64,000 nt of DNA from assembly GCA_964463325.1 (NCBI GenBank), contig CAYXBY010000001.1, positions 1 through 64,000 on the forward strand, given 5' to 3'. The position numbers were made by a program, and so were the translations under genes. The notes under the pieces were generated by a model that had not been told where the DNA came from, did not search any database, and was given only the letters and a program-made list of their open reading frames with translations. The stretch comes from UMGS1002 sp964463325. Its GTDB lineage: Bacteria > Bacillota > Clostridia > Oscillospirales > CAG-272. Of this stretch, positions 17,625 to 26,885 are shown in pieces; position 1 is the stretch's first letter; each line of letters begins with the position of its first letter.

Positions 17625-17995
17625 GCGTGCGTTCTCCTTTCGCTCAACGGCAGCAGCTGCTCAATGCCGCGGATAATGTACTCTTCTTCAAATATTTCAA
17701 TATTTTTAGACATAATATTTTGAAATTGTGATGTGCACGGAACAAGTATCGTGCGCACATCATGTGGTGCCGCCACCATATCCAACACAGCGTGAAGCAG
17801 ATAATAGCTGTTTCCCGGGAGACGGCAGTGCACAAATCTGTATTTGATCCATATCGGCCAGCGAAGCGGGCGCCTTTCAGCAAATAGCGTCGGCACTGTG
17901 CCGTATTCACGGTTCAGCGCTCTTATAGCAGGCACTGTCTGATCTGACAGTCCCAGCAGCACCACACCGGCGCCGCCTTCAACAAGCTTTTCCAT
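17621..17995 (-). CDS. Small protein like the N-terminal preATP-grasp domain
   Basis: A 124-residue protein with no signal peptide or membrane segment. The start GVVLLGLSDQTVPAIRAL, followed later by IWIKYRFVHCRLPGNS and TILVPCTSQFQNIMSKNIE, resembles the preATP-grasp domain that opens carboxylate-amine ligases of the D-aspartate-ligase type. The ATP-binding and catalytic domains that should follow are absent: the frame stops and the ligase gene begins in a 4-bp overlap, so there is no remnant downstream. It may be a domain-sized partner of the ligase or a truncated gene under coupling. AAGGAG precedes the ATG. Function unknown; the similarity is by eye. Confidence 0.6.
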   Translation of the reverse strand: MEKLVEGGAGVVLLGLSDQTVPAIRALNREYGTVPTLFAERRPLRWPIWIKYRFVHCRLPGNSYYLLHAVLDMVAAPHDVRTILVPCTSQFQNIMSKNIEIFEEEYIIRGIEQLLPLSERRTHA

Positions 17996-18025
17996 GAAGC
18001 AGCTCTCCTTATAGTTTGTGCTACT

Positions 18026-18031
18026 ATTATA
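18026..18031 (-). promoter_or_regulatory. Candidate -10 of the preATP-grasp/murE-like operon
   Basis: TATAAT on the minus strand, 30 bp upstream of the ATG at 17995. The hexamer 17 bp further upstream (TTTATT) is a poor -35, so the promoter is only tentative. Confidence 0.45.
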
Positions 18032-18084
18032 GCATATAATTGCCGAAAAATAAACTGATTTTTGATTTTTTTACTCATTACCTA

Positions 18085-18113
18085 TTGCATTCTTTAGCGC
18101 AATTGAATATAAT
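18085..18113 (+). promoter_or_regulatory. Sigma-A promoter of the GNAT acetyltransferase gene
   Basis: TTGCAT (18085-18090), 17 bp, TATAAT (18108-18113), about 38 bp before the start codon. Confidence 0.75.
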
Positions 18114-18151
18114 GAAGGGGACCTCTAATAATTCCACATACGGGGTATGCT

Positions 18152-18709
18152 ATGCGCAGAGAATTCATTTACAAGATTTTTTCAAATATGCCGCAGCTGG
18201 AGACGCCGCGCCTGCTGCTGCGTCGGCTACAGGTGCTGGATGCCGTGGATATGTATGACTACGCGCGGCGCGCCGACGTCACGAAATATTTGACCTGGTG
18301 TCCCCACCCCAGCGTCGGCTACACCCGCGATTATCTGGAATATGTCGCCGTCCGCTGCGAGTCGGGCGAGTTTTTCGACTGGGCGATAGAGGAAAAGTCG
18401 AGTGGGCGCATGGTCGGCACCTGCGGCTTTACCAGCTTTGACTACCGTTCGGACTGCGGCGAGGTGGGCTATGTGCTCAATCCCGCTGTTTGGGGGCACG
18501 GCTACGCCACAGAGGCGCTACGCACCGTGATCGATTTTGGTTTTGAACAACTGCATCTACACCGCATCGAGGCGCGGTTTATCCGCGGCAACGACGCCTC
18601 GCGGCACGTGATGGAGCGCGTGGGCATGTCCTACGAGGGCATGCTGCGCGGCGCCATGCTCATCAAGCATGAGTACCGCGATATCGGCGTTTGTGCGGTG
18701 GTGAGGTGA
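18152..18709 (+). CDS. GNAT family N-acetyltransferase (RimJ/RimL type)
   Basis: A 185-residue acetyl-CoA-dependent N-acetyltransferase. The RimJ/L-like opening is LETPRLLLRRLQ; the acetyl-CoA motif A region is YVLNPAVWGHGYATEALRTVIDFGF; IEARFIRGNDASRHVMERVGM follows. The substrate is unknown; relatives acetylate ribosomal protein N-termini or small amines. The ATG at 18152 has only a weak ribosome binding site (GGGGT), and an internal ATG at 18188 has none. It is monocistronic, with promoter and terminator. Confidence 0.88.
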   Translation: MRREFIYKIFSNMPQLETPRLLLRRLQVLDAVDMYDYARRADVTKYLTWCPHPSVGYTRDYLEYVAVRCESGEFFDWAIEEKSSGRMVGTCGFTSFDYRSDCGEVGYVLNPAVWGHGYATEALRTVIDFGFEQLHLHRIEARFIRGNDASRHVMERVGMSYEGMLRGAMLIKHEYRDIGVCAVVR

Positions 18710-18715
18710 AGCGTT

Positions 18716-18755
18716 GCGGGCGTCACTGCTTTTTGCGGTGACGCCCGCGGGCTTT
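18716..18755 (+). terminator. Terminator of the GNAT gene
   Basis: An 11-bp stem GCGGGCGTCAC / GTGACGCCCGC followed by GGGCTTTTT. Confidence 0.85.
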
Positions 18756-18796
18756 TTGTGGCTTGTAGCCTCAAGAAAAGCGGCGAGCACTCCCAC

Positions 18797-18830
18797 AAAA
18801 AAAGCGGCGAGGCATTGCATGCCTCGCCGC
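18797..18830 (-). terminator. Terminator of the prs-DUF1385 operon
   Basis: Stem GCGGCGAGGCA / TGCCTCGCCGC with a short loop, followed by TTTTTTT on the minus strand, 12 bp past the DUF1385 stop. Confidence 0.88.
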
Positions 18831-18841
18831 CAAATTATGCT

Positions 18842-19948
18842 TTATTTTTTCTCCCACGCGTCACTGCCGTCACCGGGAATGACATCCGCGAGCGCCGCAA
18901 TGGCGCACTCGATCATACTGTCGTCGGGCTCGCGTGTGGTAATGCGCTGCAACCACATGCCGGGCGCCGAAATGATGCGCGTCATGACGTTGTCGTGCTT
19001 GCCTGCCAGCTTGATAAGCTCGTAACCGATGCTCATCATCAGCGGCAGCAGCGCAATGCTTATCAGCGAACGTAGCACTACATTCAGTGCGGTGCTTTCT
19101 ACCAGCTTGGCGGGAATAAACATAGTGATAAACACACCCACCAGCACCATCAGCACCAAGAACGACGTTCCGCAGCGCGGGTGAAACCGCCGCTGACGAC
19201 GAACATTTTCAACCGTCAGCTCCAAGCCGCTCTCATAGCAGGCAATGGACTTGTGTTCCGCGCCGTGGTACATAAACGTGCGGCGAATATCCTTCATCAG
19301 CGAGACCGCCAGCATATAGCCGACCAATATCACTATTTTGATAACGCCCACAAACAGCGCCCGCAGCAGCGAATAGCCGTAGCCACTGCCATCCAGTGCC
19401 GGGATCAGCTTGGTCAGCAATCCGTAAAGCATCTCGGGCAGCGCCTTGAACAGCACCACCGCCAGCACAACGCCCAGCACCGTTGAGATGACCATTATGA
19501 TGTTCATCATCCACGGCTGTATGCTCTCGCTCTTTTTTGCGTCGGCATTATTGTTTGAAACGGCATCACATTTTACTTGATCGTCGCTGTTATCAGCAGC
19601 AGTCTCGCCATTTGTGACGTCGATCTGCTCCTGTTCGGACTTTTTATCGTCCTTGGGCTCGACCGCATCCTCAAGCCCGGCAAGCTCTGCCGAGCGCATC
19701 AGGCAGCGATATCCCAGCTTCATGGAATCGATAAAGCTGAATATTCCGCGCAAAAACGGTGCCCGGTAGATCCACGACTTGGTCGAATTATCGGTCTCCC
19801 AGCTCTCGAGCGCGATATCGCCCTCCGGCTTGCGGACCGCCATCGTGGTCCGCTTGGGACCACGCATCATTATACCCTCGATCAGCGCCTGACCGCCGAT
19901 AGAGGTCTTTTTCATGGGGCTGACTGCCCCGTTTTCTTTGTTGGACAA
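18842..19948 (-). CDS. DUF1385 (YqhQ-like) membrane protein
   Basis: A 368-residue integral membrane protein. The family opening IGGQALIEGIMMRGPK is intact, and YHGAEHKSIACYE with the HPRCGTSFL block marks DUF1385. Four or more membrane segments lie around residues 150-185, 200-225, 265-290 and 300-320. An acidic, low-complexity stretch (about residues 85-130, many Asp/Glu/Lys) interrupts the N-terminal part. The biochemical role of the family is not known. A TTG at 19948 with GAAAGG upstream was taken as start; the first ATG (19915) lacks a ribosome binding site, so the N-terminus is uncertain by 11 residues. It is cotranscribed with prs (23 bp gap). Confidence 0.85.
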   Translation of the reverse strand: MSNKENGAVSPMKKTSIGGQALIEGIMMRGPKRTTMAVRKPEGDIALESWETDNSTKSWIYRAPFLRGIFSFIDSMKLGYRCLMRSAELAGLEDAVEPKDDKKSEQEQIDVTNGETAADNSDDQVKCDAVSNNNADAKKSESIQPWMMNIIMVISTVLGVVLAVVLFKALPEMLYGLLTKLIPALDGSGYGYSLLRALFVGVIKIVILVGYMLAVSLMKDIRRTFMYHGAEHKSIACYESGLELTVENVRRQRRFHPRCGTSFLVLMVLVGVFITMFIPAKLVESTALNVVLRSLISIALLPLMMSIGYELIKLAGKHDNVMTRIISAPGMWLQRITTREPDDSMIECAIAALADVIPGDGSDAWEKK

Positions 19949-19971
19949 TTTTTTGCCTTTCTGTTATATCT

Positions 19972-21105
19972 CTATCTTGAGCCGGCGCTCTCCATCTCAG
20001 CCTTATGCTTATCGATAAGGTTGTGAATACGGCGAACGGGATCCAGCAGATTGCTGATAGTGGAATCGTGGTTGAGCGTGTCGATTATGTACGACACATA
20101 CTTGCACATGTTTACCTCCACATACCAGGGCTCGGACAGCAGCTCGGGCGTGCGATAAACGAGGTTTGTGGTGAAGATCTTGTCGAACAGGCCTTCGTTG
20201 TAGGCGCGGTCGAACTTATCGAGCCCCTCGGTGAACAGTCCGAAGGTGACAAAGGCGAAAATGCGCTTAGCGCCCTTCTGCTTGAGCTGCTTTGCAACGT
20301 CGATCAGCGAATCGCCCGAGGCGATAATGTCGTCAACAATGATGACATCCTTGCCGTGCAGGTCGCCGCCGAGGTACTCATGCGCCTCAATGGGGTTGCG
20401 GCCGTTGACAACACGGGTGTAGTCGCGACGCTTGTAGAACATGCCGATGTTGATGCCCAGCACGGAGGAATAGTACATGCAGCGCCCCATTGCGCCCTCA
20501 TCGGGAGAAATGATGGTAAGCGAATCCTTGTCAACGACGATATCCGGCACGTTGCGAACCAGCGCCTTGATCATCTGGTAGGTCGGACGAACGTCGTCGA
20601 AGCCGCAGAGCGGGACGGCGTTCTGCACACGCGGGTCGTGCGCGTCAAAGGTGATGACGTTGGTGACACCCATGTTCTCCAGCTCCTGGAGCATAAGTGC
20701 GCAGTCCAGCGACTCGCGCCCGGAGCGCTTGTGCTGTCTGCCCTCATAAAGCATGGGCATGATGACCGACACACGGCGAGCCTTACCTGCGTTGGCGGCG
20801 ATAACGCGCTTCAGATCGGCGAAATGATCGTCCGGGCTCATCGGGACCGTTTGACCGTACATCTCGTAGGTCACGCCGTGATTGAAAACGTCGCTTATGA
20901 TGTAAAGGTCATGTCCGCGCATGGACTCACTGAGCAGACCCTTTGCTTCACCTGAGCTAAAGCGCGGGCAGTGGGAATTAACTATGAAGGTTTCGTCCTC
21001 GCCCTTCCCTCTCCACTCCTTGAGATAATAGTCGACCTGTGAGCCAAACTGCTCGCAGCCATTCATTGCAATTACACTTAGTTGTCCGTAAAGTGTGTCG
21101 TTCAT
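19972..21105 (-). CDS. prs: Ribose-phosphate pyrophosphokinase
   Basis: A 377-residue PRPP synthase, the donor step for nucleotides, His and Trp. The PRPP-binding loop is VIIVDDIIASGDSLI, the catalytic flexible-loop region is YEGRQHKRSGRES, and FDAHDPRVQNAVP matches the ATP/ribose-5-phosphate site. It is about 60 residues longer than the E. coli/Bacillus enzyme, with an extended N-terminus and C-terminus, as in a longer clostridial group. GGAGG precedes the ATG. An AT-rich promoter candidate lies at 21154-21181. Confidence 0.93.
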   Translation of the reverse strand: MNDTLYGQLSVIAMNGCEQFGSQVDYYLKEWRGKGEDETFIVNSHCPRFSSGEAKGLLSESMRGHDLYIISDVFNHGVTYEMYGQTVPMSPDDHFADLKRVIAANAGKARRVSVIMPMLYEGRQHKRSGRESLDCALMLQELENMGVTNVITFDAHDPRVQNAVPLCGFDDVRPTYQMIKALVRNVPDIVVDKDSLTIISPDEGAMGRCMYYSSVLGINIGMFYKRRDYTRVVNGRNPIEAHEYLGGDLHGKDVIIVDDIIASGDSLIDVAKQLKQKGAKRIFAFVTFGLFTEGLDKFDRAYNEGLFDKIFTTNLVYRTPELLSEPWYVEVNMCKYVSYIIDTLNHDSTISNLLDPVRRIHNLIDKHKAEMESAGSR

Positions 21106-21153
21106 TTCAACCTCCGTGCCGTGAGTCGGCGATGATATATTTATTTATAATAT

Positions 21154-21181
21154 ATTATAACATAATTATCGCGATTTGAAA
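21154..21181 (-). promoter_or_regulatory. Candidate sigma-A promoter of prs
   Basis: Minus strand: TTTCAA (21176-21181), 16 bp, TATAAT (21154-21159), about 50 bp before the prs ATG in a very AT-rich stretch. Confidence 0.55.
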
Positions 21182-21264
21182 AGGTTTTTCGACCATTTTG
21201 GTAAACTATTTTTCATCTTACGCCCATATGGCGCCATTCACTGCAAATTAATTTCCAGTTTGCC

Positions 21265-22749
21265 TCATTTTATGCCATCAAATGCCATAAGGCATTCAAA
21301 GCGCTCGTATGCGGCGTCCCATGCGGCACTGTCCTGCGGCTCGAAGCACTGCGGCTCAAACGAGCGGATGACCAGCTCGCGTCCCTCGCGGACGTTGCGC
21401 AGCTCGCCGTCGGATATGGCCTGCACGATAAGATTGCCTATCGCCGTGGCCTCACTCGGCCCCGCGATCACCGGCAGGCCGCAGGCGCTGGCTGTCATAC
21501 TGTTGAGCAGACCGTCCTTTGAGCCGCCGCCGACGATATGAATAGCGCTCGGGCGCACGCCCGACAGCCGCATAACGCCCTCGGCCACCGCGCGGTATTT
21601 AAGCGCCAGGCTCTCGTATATGCAGCGCACCGTCTCGCCTACCGACTGCGGCACCGGCTGCCCGGTGCGGCGACAATACTCGGCAATGCGACGCGGCATG
21701 TTGCCCGGCGTACCGAATTCGGGTGCGTCGGGGTCGATGAACGAGACATGCGACGGTGTGGCGCGCGCCATGCGTTCAAGCTCGGCAAAGCTGAACTCTC
21801 TGCCCTCGCGAGCCCACTGACGGCGCGACTCCTGAAGTATCCACAGCCCCATTATATTTTTTAGAAAACGCACAGTGCCCTCGACGCCGCCCTCGTTGGT
21901 GAAATTGGCGTCTCGACTGGCGTCATTTATTATGGGCTCGCGCACCTCCGTCCCCATCAGCGACCAGGTGCCACTGCTGATATACAGCATGTCACCCGCC
22001 GTGCACGGGACCGCTATAACCGCGCTGGCCGTGTCGTGCGCGGCCACATTTACCACCTGCACGTCGCCACCCAGCTCCTCACGCAGCTGAGGCAACAGCC
22101 TGCCCAGACGGTTTCCCGGCTGCACAAGCGGTGAAAAAAGCGTCTCCGGTATGTCAAATGCGGTCAAAAGCTCTCCCGACAGCGTCCGGTGGCGCGCATC
22201 CAGCAGTGCTCCGGTCGAAGCAACGGTATATTCGGTCGCCATGCAGCCGGTCAGAAAATAATTCAGCAGATCGGGGATGAACAGCAGCCGCTCGGCGCGG
22301 CGCAGCCGTTCGGCGTCCTCGCGCTGCTCGGCGCATAGCTGATACAGCGTGTTAAAGCTCAGCGACTGTATGCCGGTGATGTCGTAAATGCGCTCAAACG
22401 GCAGCCGCTCCGACGCATATGCCGCCGCCGCGGCGTTTCTCGCGTCGCGATAATGCACCGGCGAGGACAGCATATGCCCCTGCCGATCCATGAGCGCGTA
22501 GTCGACGCCCCAGGTGTCGATGCCGACGCTTGACAGCTTCTCGCCTTCGCAAAAAGCGAGGCTGAGAGGCTGCTTTATTTCATGAAAAATGCGCAGTATG
22601 TCCCAATAAAGCCGATCGACCACCTGTACCGGCTGATTTTGAAAGCGGCCGTTCTCGCGCAGCGTCAGCCGCTCGCCGTCATAGCTGCCGACAATTCCCC
22701 GCCCGCTTGACGCACCGAGGTCGATAGCCAGATATTTTTTATTGCTCAT
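21265..22749 (-). CDS. rhaB: Rhamnulokinase
   Basis: A 494-residue FGGY-family sugar kinase, phosphorylating L-rhamnulose in rhamnose catabolism. The N-terminal ATPase block is AIDLGASSGRGIVG. Later blocks are SVGIDTWGVDYALMDRQG, NVAAHDTASAVIAVP, YISSGTWSLMG and the C-terminal IHIVGGGSKDGLLN. The motif pattern and length match RhaB; another deoxy-ketose kinase is possible. AAGGAGG precedes the ATG at 22749. No rhaA, rhaD or regulator lies nearby. It follows mutS2 by 24 bp at the end of a housekeeping operon, which is an unusual place. Confidence 0.9.
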   Translation of the reverse strand: MSNKKYLAIDLGASSGRGIVGSYDGERLTLRENGRFQNQPVQVVDRLYWDILRIFHEIKQPLSLAFCEGEKLSSVGIDTWGVDYALMDRQGHMLSSPVHYRDARNAAAAAYASERLPFERIYDITGIQSLSFNTLYQLCAEQREDAERLRRAERLLFIPDLLNYFLTGCMATEYTVASTGALLDARHRTLSGELLTAFDIPETLFSPLVQPGNRLGRLLPQLREELGGDVQVVNVAAHDTASAVIAVPCTAGDMLYISSGTWSLMGTEVREPIINDASRDANFTNEGGVEGTVRFLKNIMGLWILQESRRQWAREGREFSFAELERMARATPSHVSFIDPDAPEFGTPGNMPRRIAEYCRRTGQPVPQSVGETVRCIYESLALKYRAVAEGVMRLSGVRPSAIHIVGGGSKDGLLNSMTASACGLPVIAGPSEATAIGNLIVQAISDGELRNVREGRELVIRSFEPQCFEPQDSAAWDAAYERFECLMAFDGIK

Positions 22750-22773
22750 GCTTGAGCCTCCTTTACGCTTGCT

Positions 22774-25167
22774 TTATCTCAGCTCCAGCACCGTAACGCC
22801 GCCGTCGCCCTCGCCGTAGCGCCCTATCCGATAGGACGCCACCCGCTTATCCGAGCGCAAAAACTGCCAGAGCGCGTTTCTCAGCGCGCCGGTGCCCTTG
22901 CCGTGTATGAGATAAACAGTGTTCAGCCCGCGCAGCTGCGCGTCATCGATGTATTTGTCCACTGCCAGCCAAGCCTCCTCGCCTGTCATGCCGCGCAGGT
23001 CGATCTCGTTTTTGACCGACTTGACCGCCGCCTCCGGCTTGTATTCCGAAGCTGGCACGCGGCGCTTTTCGCGGTCGACGACTATCGTCTCGTGCTCGTC
23101 GACCAGCTTGAGGTTGGAAATGTTGGTCTTTGTCCGTGCGGCGCCGGCCTGCACCGTTAGACTGCCCGATTTATCCGGCAGACTGAGCACGGTGGCAATG
23201 GTGCCGATGCTGCGCAAGTAGACCTGGTCACCCTTCTTGAGCGGGCGCGGCAGCACATAGCCGTCGTCCTCGGGACGCTCAACCGGGTTGAATTTGTCCT
23301 CGTTTGCCCGCAGGTGGGCGCGTATCTCACGACGGGCGCGATCCAGCTCCTCACCGGCACGCTCGCTGTCCTTGGCGCGGCGGGCGCGGTCGAGCTGCGA
23401 CAGCACAAAATCTGCCGACGCCTTGGCGCTCTCGATTATCGAAACCGCCTTGGCCTGTGTTTTTTCGTATTCTGTCTCGGCGCGCGACAGTTTATCCTGT
23501 ATTTTGCGCTCGGACTCTCGCTTAAAGCGCTCATATTCCTCGCGCAGGCGGGCAGCCTCATCGCGGTCACGCTCCATTGCGATGCGGCTGGCCTCCAGCT
23601 TCTCGATGACGTCCTCAAAGCGCTTATTATCAGTGCTGATGGTGAGCTGTGCGCGGTCGATGATGTCCTGCGACAGTCCCAGCCTCCGCGAGATAGCAAA
23701 TGCGTTTGACTTGCCGGGGGTGCCGATGATCAGCTTGTAGGTTGGGCGCAGCGTCTCGATGTCAAACTCGCACGAGGCGTTCTCGACACCGTCCGTCTCC
23801 AGCGCATAGGCCTTGAGCTCGGCATAGTGCGTCGTGGCGGCGCAAATGGCGCCCTTCTCACGCACCGACTCGATCACTGCAACCGCCAGCGCCGCACCCT
23901 CGATTGGGTCGGTGCCAACACCCAGCTCGTCGAACAGCACCAGCGAGCGCTCGCTCAGCTGCTGCATTATGGCCACGATATTGACCATGTGCGCCGAGAA
24001 GGTGGAAAGCGACTGCTCGATGCTCTGCTCGTCGCCAATGTCGGCTAAAACATTGTCAAACATGCAAATGGAGGAATGCTCTTCCGCCGGGATGTGCAGC
24101 CCGGCCTGCGTCATCAGCGCAAAAAGACCCAGTGTTTTAAGCGTTACGGTCTTGCCGCCGGTGTTAGGGCCAGTGATGATAAGCGTGTCGTGTCCGTGAC
24201 CGATGGCCACATTGATGGGCACCACCTTTTCGCGGTCTATCAGCGGATGGCGCGCACGGCGCAGCTCGAGTGAGCGGTCACCCGATATCTGCGGCTGGAC
24301 GCCGCGCATGCGCAGCGACAGCTCGCCACAGGCGAAAATAAACGCCAGCTCGGTGATATTTTGATAATTCAGTCGCAGTGCCGACGCACATCCGGCCACC
24401 TCGCCCGACAGCGCATAGAGCACCTTGTCTATCTCATGCTGCTCGGCCGCCTCCAGCTCGCGCAGCTCATTGTTGGCGTCGACAACGGCGATAGGCTCCA
24501 CAAAAAGCGTCGCGCCCGAGGACGAGGTGTCGTGCACCAGTCCCTTGACCTCGCCGCGGTATTCCTGCTTGACGGGCACAACATACCGCCCGCCGCGCTG
24601 CGTGACTATGTTCTCCTGAAGATATTTCGAATAAGCACCGCCGGTGTATTTGGACAGAATGTCCTTTATGCGGTTGTTCAGCCCCTTGATGCGGCGGCGA
24701 ACACTCGCAAGCTCAGAGCTGGCCTCGTCCGCAATAAGATCCTCGGCAATTATGGAGCGCGTGATACGATCCTCCAGCTGCCGATCAGGGATAAGCCGCT
24801 CAAATATCTCGTCAAGCGACGTTTCAAAGCTCCGGTTGACCCGAATGTAGTCAAGCAGGCCGCGACAGGTGCGCAGCACGTTGGCCGCGTCGAGCAGCTC
24901 GCGGGCGGTCAGCGTCGCGCCCTTCTCTGCGCGGTCGCAAATGCCCTCCATGCTCTGTATCATGCCAAAGGAGGGCGTCCCCTTGACGCCAAGCAGGCGC
25001 ACGGCATCGGTCGTATGCCGCTGCGAGCGCAGCACCACGCTGACATGCTCGCTCGGCTCGAGCGACAGTGCCAGCTCGCGTGCGCCGTCTGTCAGCGCAC
25101 AGTCGGCCAGCAGCACGCGCACCTTATCAAATTCAAGTGTTTTTAATGTTTTCTCTGAAAAGCTCAT
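22774..25167 (-). CDS. mutS2: Endonuclease MutS2
   Basis: A 797-residue MutS homologue without the mismatch-recognition domain. In Firmicutes it acts on branched DNA and in ribosome-collision rescue. The central core has Walker A GPNTGGKTVTLKTL and Walker B LVLFDELGVGTDP. A long charged coiled coil (about residues 515-630) follows, and the C-terminal Smr nuclease domain is marked by IDLRGMTGEEAW and YLIHGKGTGALR. The ATG at 25167 has a weak ribosome binding site (AAAGAG), 8 bp after recO, suggesting coupling. Confidence 0.97.
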   Translation of the reverse strand: MSFSEKTLKTLEFDKVRVLLADCALTDGARELALSLEPSEHVSVVLRSQRHTTDAVRLLGVKGTPSFGMIQSMEGICDRAEKGATLTARELLDAANVLRTCRGLLDYIRVNRSFETSLDEIFERLIPDRQLEDRITRSIIAEDLIADEASSELASVRRRIKGLNNRIKDILSKYTGGAYSKYLQENIVTQRGGRYVVPVKQEYRGEVKGLVHDTSSSGATLFVEPIAVVDANNELRELEAAEQHEIDKVLYALSGEVAGCASALRLNYQNITELAFIFACGELSLRMRGVQPQISGDRSLELRRARHPLIDREKVVPINVAIGHGHDTLIITGPNTGGKTVTLKTLGLFALMTQAGLHIPAEEHSSICMFDNVLADIGDEQSIEQSLSTFSAHMVNIVAIMQQLSERSLVLFDELGVGTDPIEGAALAVAVIESVREKGAICAATTHYAELKAYALETDGVENASCEFDIETLRPTYKLIIGTPGKSNAFAISRRLGLSQDIIDRAQLTISTDNKRFEDVIEKLEASRIAMERDRDEAARLREEYERFKRESERKIQDKLSRAETEYEKTQAKAVSIIESAKASADFVLSQLDRARRAKDSERAGEELDRARREIRAHLRANEDKFNPVERPEDDGYVLPRPLKKGDQVYLRSIGTIATVLSLPDKSGSLTVQAGAARTKTNISNLKLVDEHETIVVDREKRRVPASEYKPEAAVKSVKNEIDLRGMTGEEAWLAVDKYIDDAQLRGLNTVYLIHGKGTGALRNALWQFLRSDKRVASYRIGRYGEGDGGVTVLELR

Positions 25168-25175
25168 AATACTCT

Positions 25176-25979
25176 TTATTTAATCATAGTTTTGTAAAAA
25201 TCCAGTGAGTAAAAGCCGCACTCAAGATGATTGAGCAAATACGCCTCGCCGGCGCGGCAAAAGTCGCCGATGTCCTGCGCATCCTTTATGCGGAATGAAT
25301 ACACCCTCTCAGGCAGCGCGTGCAGCACAAATCCCGCCGCAGCCACTGCGCCAAGTCCCATTGGAATCAGTAGATTATTGCTGAATTGCGTGTCGTCGTA
25401 GGCGGTGCACGCCTCCTTGCCCGCCACTGCGGACTGTCGCTTTAAGCAGTCGGCGCAGATGATGCCGCCGTTCATAACGTCGAGATAGACCGTGTCGGTC
25501 GGCTCGCGGCGGCAACTGCGGCAGTGCGACATTTCGGGCATATAACCGGAAAAGCCCGCCGCCCGCCATTCATATGTTGCCTTGATCAGGCGCGGCTCGA
25601 CGCTGCCACGCGACAGCGCATAAAGTGCGTTCAGCGTCATGCGCAAAATGTCGACGCCTGAAACGTATTCACCCGTGATCTCGCGCGCCACCTCGGCTAT
25701 GTAGGCTGCCAGCGACAGCTTGATCATGTCCTCATGCACACCGGCAAAATACTCGGTCACCGATCCGCCGCGCAGCCAGTTCATATCGCCCTTGTGATAA
25801 AGCTCAAAATTTCCGTAAACAAAGGGCTGCGTCAGCGCGGCAAGCTGGCTTTTTGATGATCGCGCTCCCTTGACCATAACAGTGACCTGCCCATTTTCGG
25901 GCGTCAGCAGCACAAGCAGGCGGTCATGCTCGCCGGTTTCGGTCACACGCAGCACGAGGCCGTCAGTTGTAAAAAGCAT
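25176..25979 (-). CDS. recO: DNA repair protein RecO
   Basis: A 267-residue mediator that loads RecA on SSB-coated DNA. The N-terminal OB fold starts LFTTDGLVLRVTETGEHDRLL. The central helical region holds a zinc site, CRSCRREP and CADCLKRQ. Length is normal. GGGAGG lies before the ATG. It sits between era and mutS2, the usual era-recO pairing of Firmicutes. Confidence 0.95.
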   Translation of the reverse strand: MLFTTDGLVLRVTETGEHDRLLVLLTPENGQVTVMVKGARSSKSQLAALTQPFVYGNFELYHKGDMNWLRGGSVTEYFAGVHEDMIKLSLAAYIAEVAREITGEYVSGVDILRMTLNALYALSRGSVEPRLIKATYEWRAAGFSGYMPEMSHCRSCRREPTDTVYLDVMNGGIICADCLKRQSAVAGKEACTAYDDTQFSNNLLIPMGLGAVAAAGFVLHALPERVYSFRIKDAQDIGDFCRAGEAYLLNHLECGFYSLDFYKTMIK

Positions 25980-25997
25980 AGCTGCCTCCCCTGGAGC

Positions 25998-26885
25998 TCA
26001 GTCTTCCTGCCGATACCCGAAATTGGCCACCGTTTGCAGGCTGTCGCGCCAATTTTCCTTGATCTTGACCCAAAGGTCGAGATACACCCGTGTGCCGAAC
26101 AGCTTTTCGAGATCCTGGCGCGCATATGTGCCCACCAGCTTGAGCCCCGCGCCGCCCTTGCCGACGATTATGCGCTTATGCGACTCTTTTTCGCAAAAGA
26201 TCTCGGCGCGGATGCTGATAAGTCCCTTTTTCTCGGTAAATTCCTCAATGACGACGGCAATGCCGTGCGGAACCTCCTTGTTCAGTGTGCGCAGCAGCTT
26301 TTCGCGGATGATCTCGGCTGCCAGCTGCCGCTCGGGCTGATCGGTCACCATGTCCTCGGGGAAAAACCACTCCGATTCGGTCAAAAAGCGCTCACATTCC
26401 TCCAGCAGCTCGTCCACCTTGTCGCCACTGCGGGCGCAGGTAGGCACAAAGGCATCAAAATCGTGCAGCGCAGCATATGCGGTTATCGACTCGGCTATCT
26501 GCTCGCGGCGGTATAAATCCACCTTGTTGAGCACCAGCACCGACCCACAGCCGGACGACTTGATATAGTCGATAACGCCGCGCTCGGTGTGCGAAATGGG
26601 CTTGCCGGCATCCACCACCAGTACAACGGCGTCAGCCTCACGCATGGTGTCGTCCGCCGCCTTGACCATGTAGTCACCCAGGCGATCCTTGGGCGTGTGC
26701 AGTCCGGGGGTGTCGAGAAAAACGAACTGCGACTCGCCGACGGTATGTATGCCGATGATACGGTTGCGCGTGGTCTGCGGCTTGTTCGAGACGATGGCCA
26801 CCTTCTCGCCCAATATTTTATTCATGAGCGTCGATTTTCCCACATTCGGTCGCCCGACGATGGCTATAAATCCTGTTTTCTTCAT
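25998..26885 (-). CDS. era: GTPase Era
   Basis: A 295-residue GTPase that binds 16S rRNA near its 3' end in 30S assembly. G1 is GRPNVGKST, G3 DTPG, G4 NKVD; the C-terminal KH domain has the RIIVGKGGAGLK loop. The start overlaps the ybeY stop by 4 bp (ATGA). Gene order ybeY-era-recO supports a role in ribosome maturation coupled to YbeY. Confidence 0.97.
   Translation of the reverse strand: MKKTGFIAIVGRPNVGKSTLMNKILGEKVAIVSNKPQTTRNRIIGIHTVGESQFVFLDTPGLHTPKDRLGDYMVKAADDTMREADAVVLVVDAGKPISHTERGVIDYIKSSGCGSVLVLNKVDLYRREQIAESITAYAALHDFDAFVPTCARSGDKVDELLEECERFLTESEWFFPEDMVTDQPERQLAAEIIREKLLRTLNKEVPHGIAVVIEEFTEKKGLISIRAEIFCEKESHKRIIVGKGGAGLKLVGTYARQDLEKLFGTRVYLDLWVKIKENWRDSLQTVANFGYRQED

Noticed and set aside
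17621..17995. Frameshifted full ATP-grasp gene
   Set aside because: The downstream sequence in every frame is the MurE-like gene, coupled by a clean 4-bp overlap; no ATP-grasp remnant is visible.
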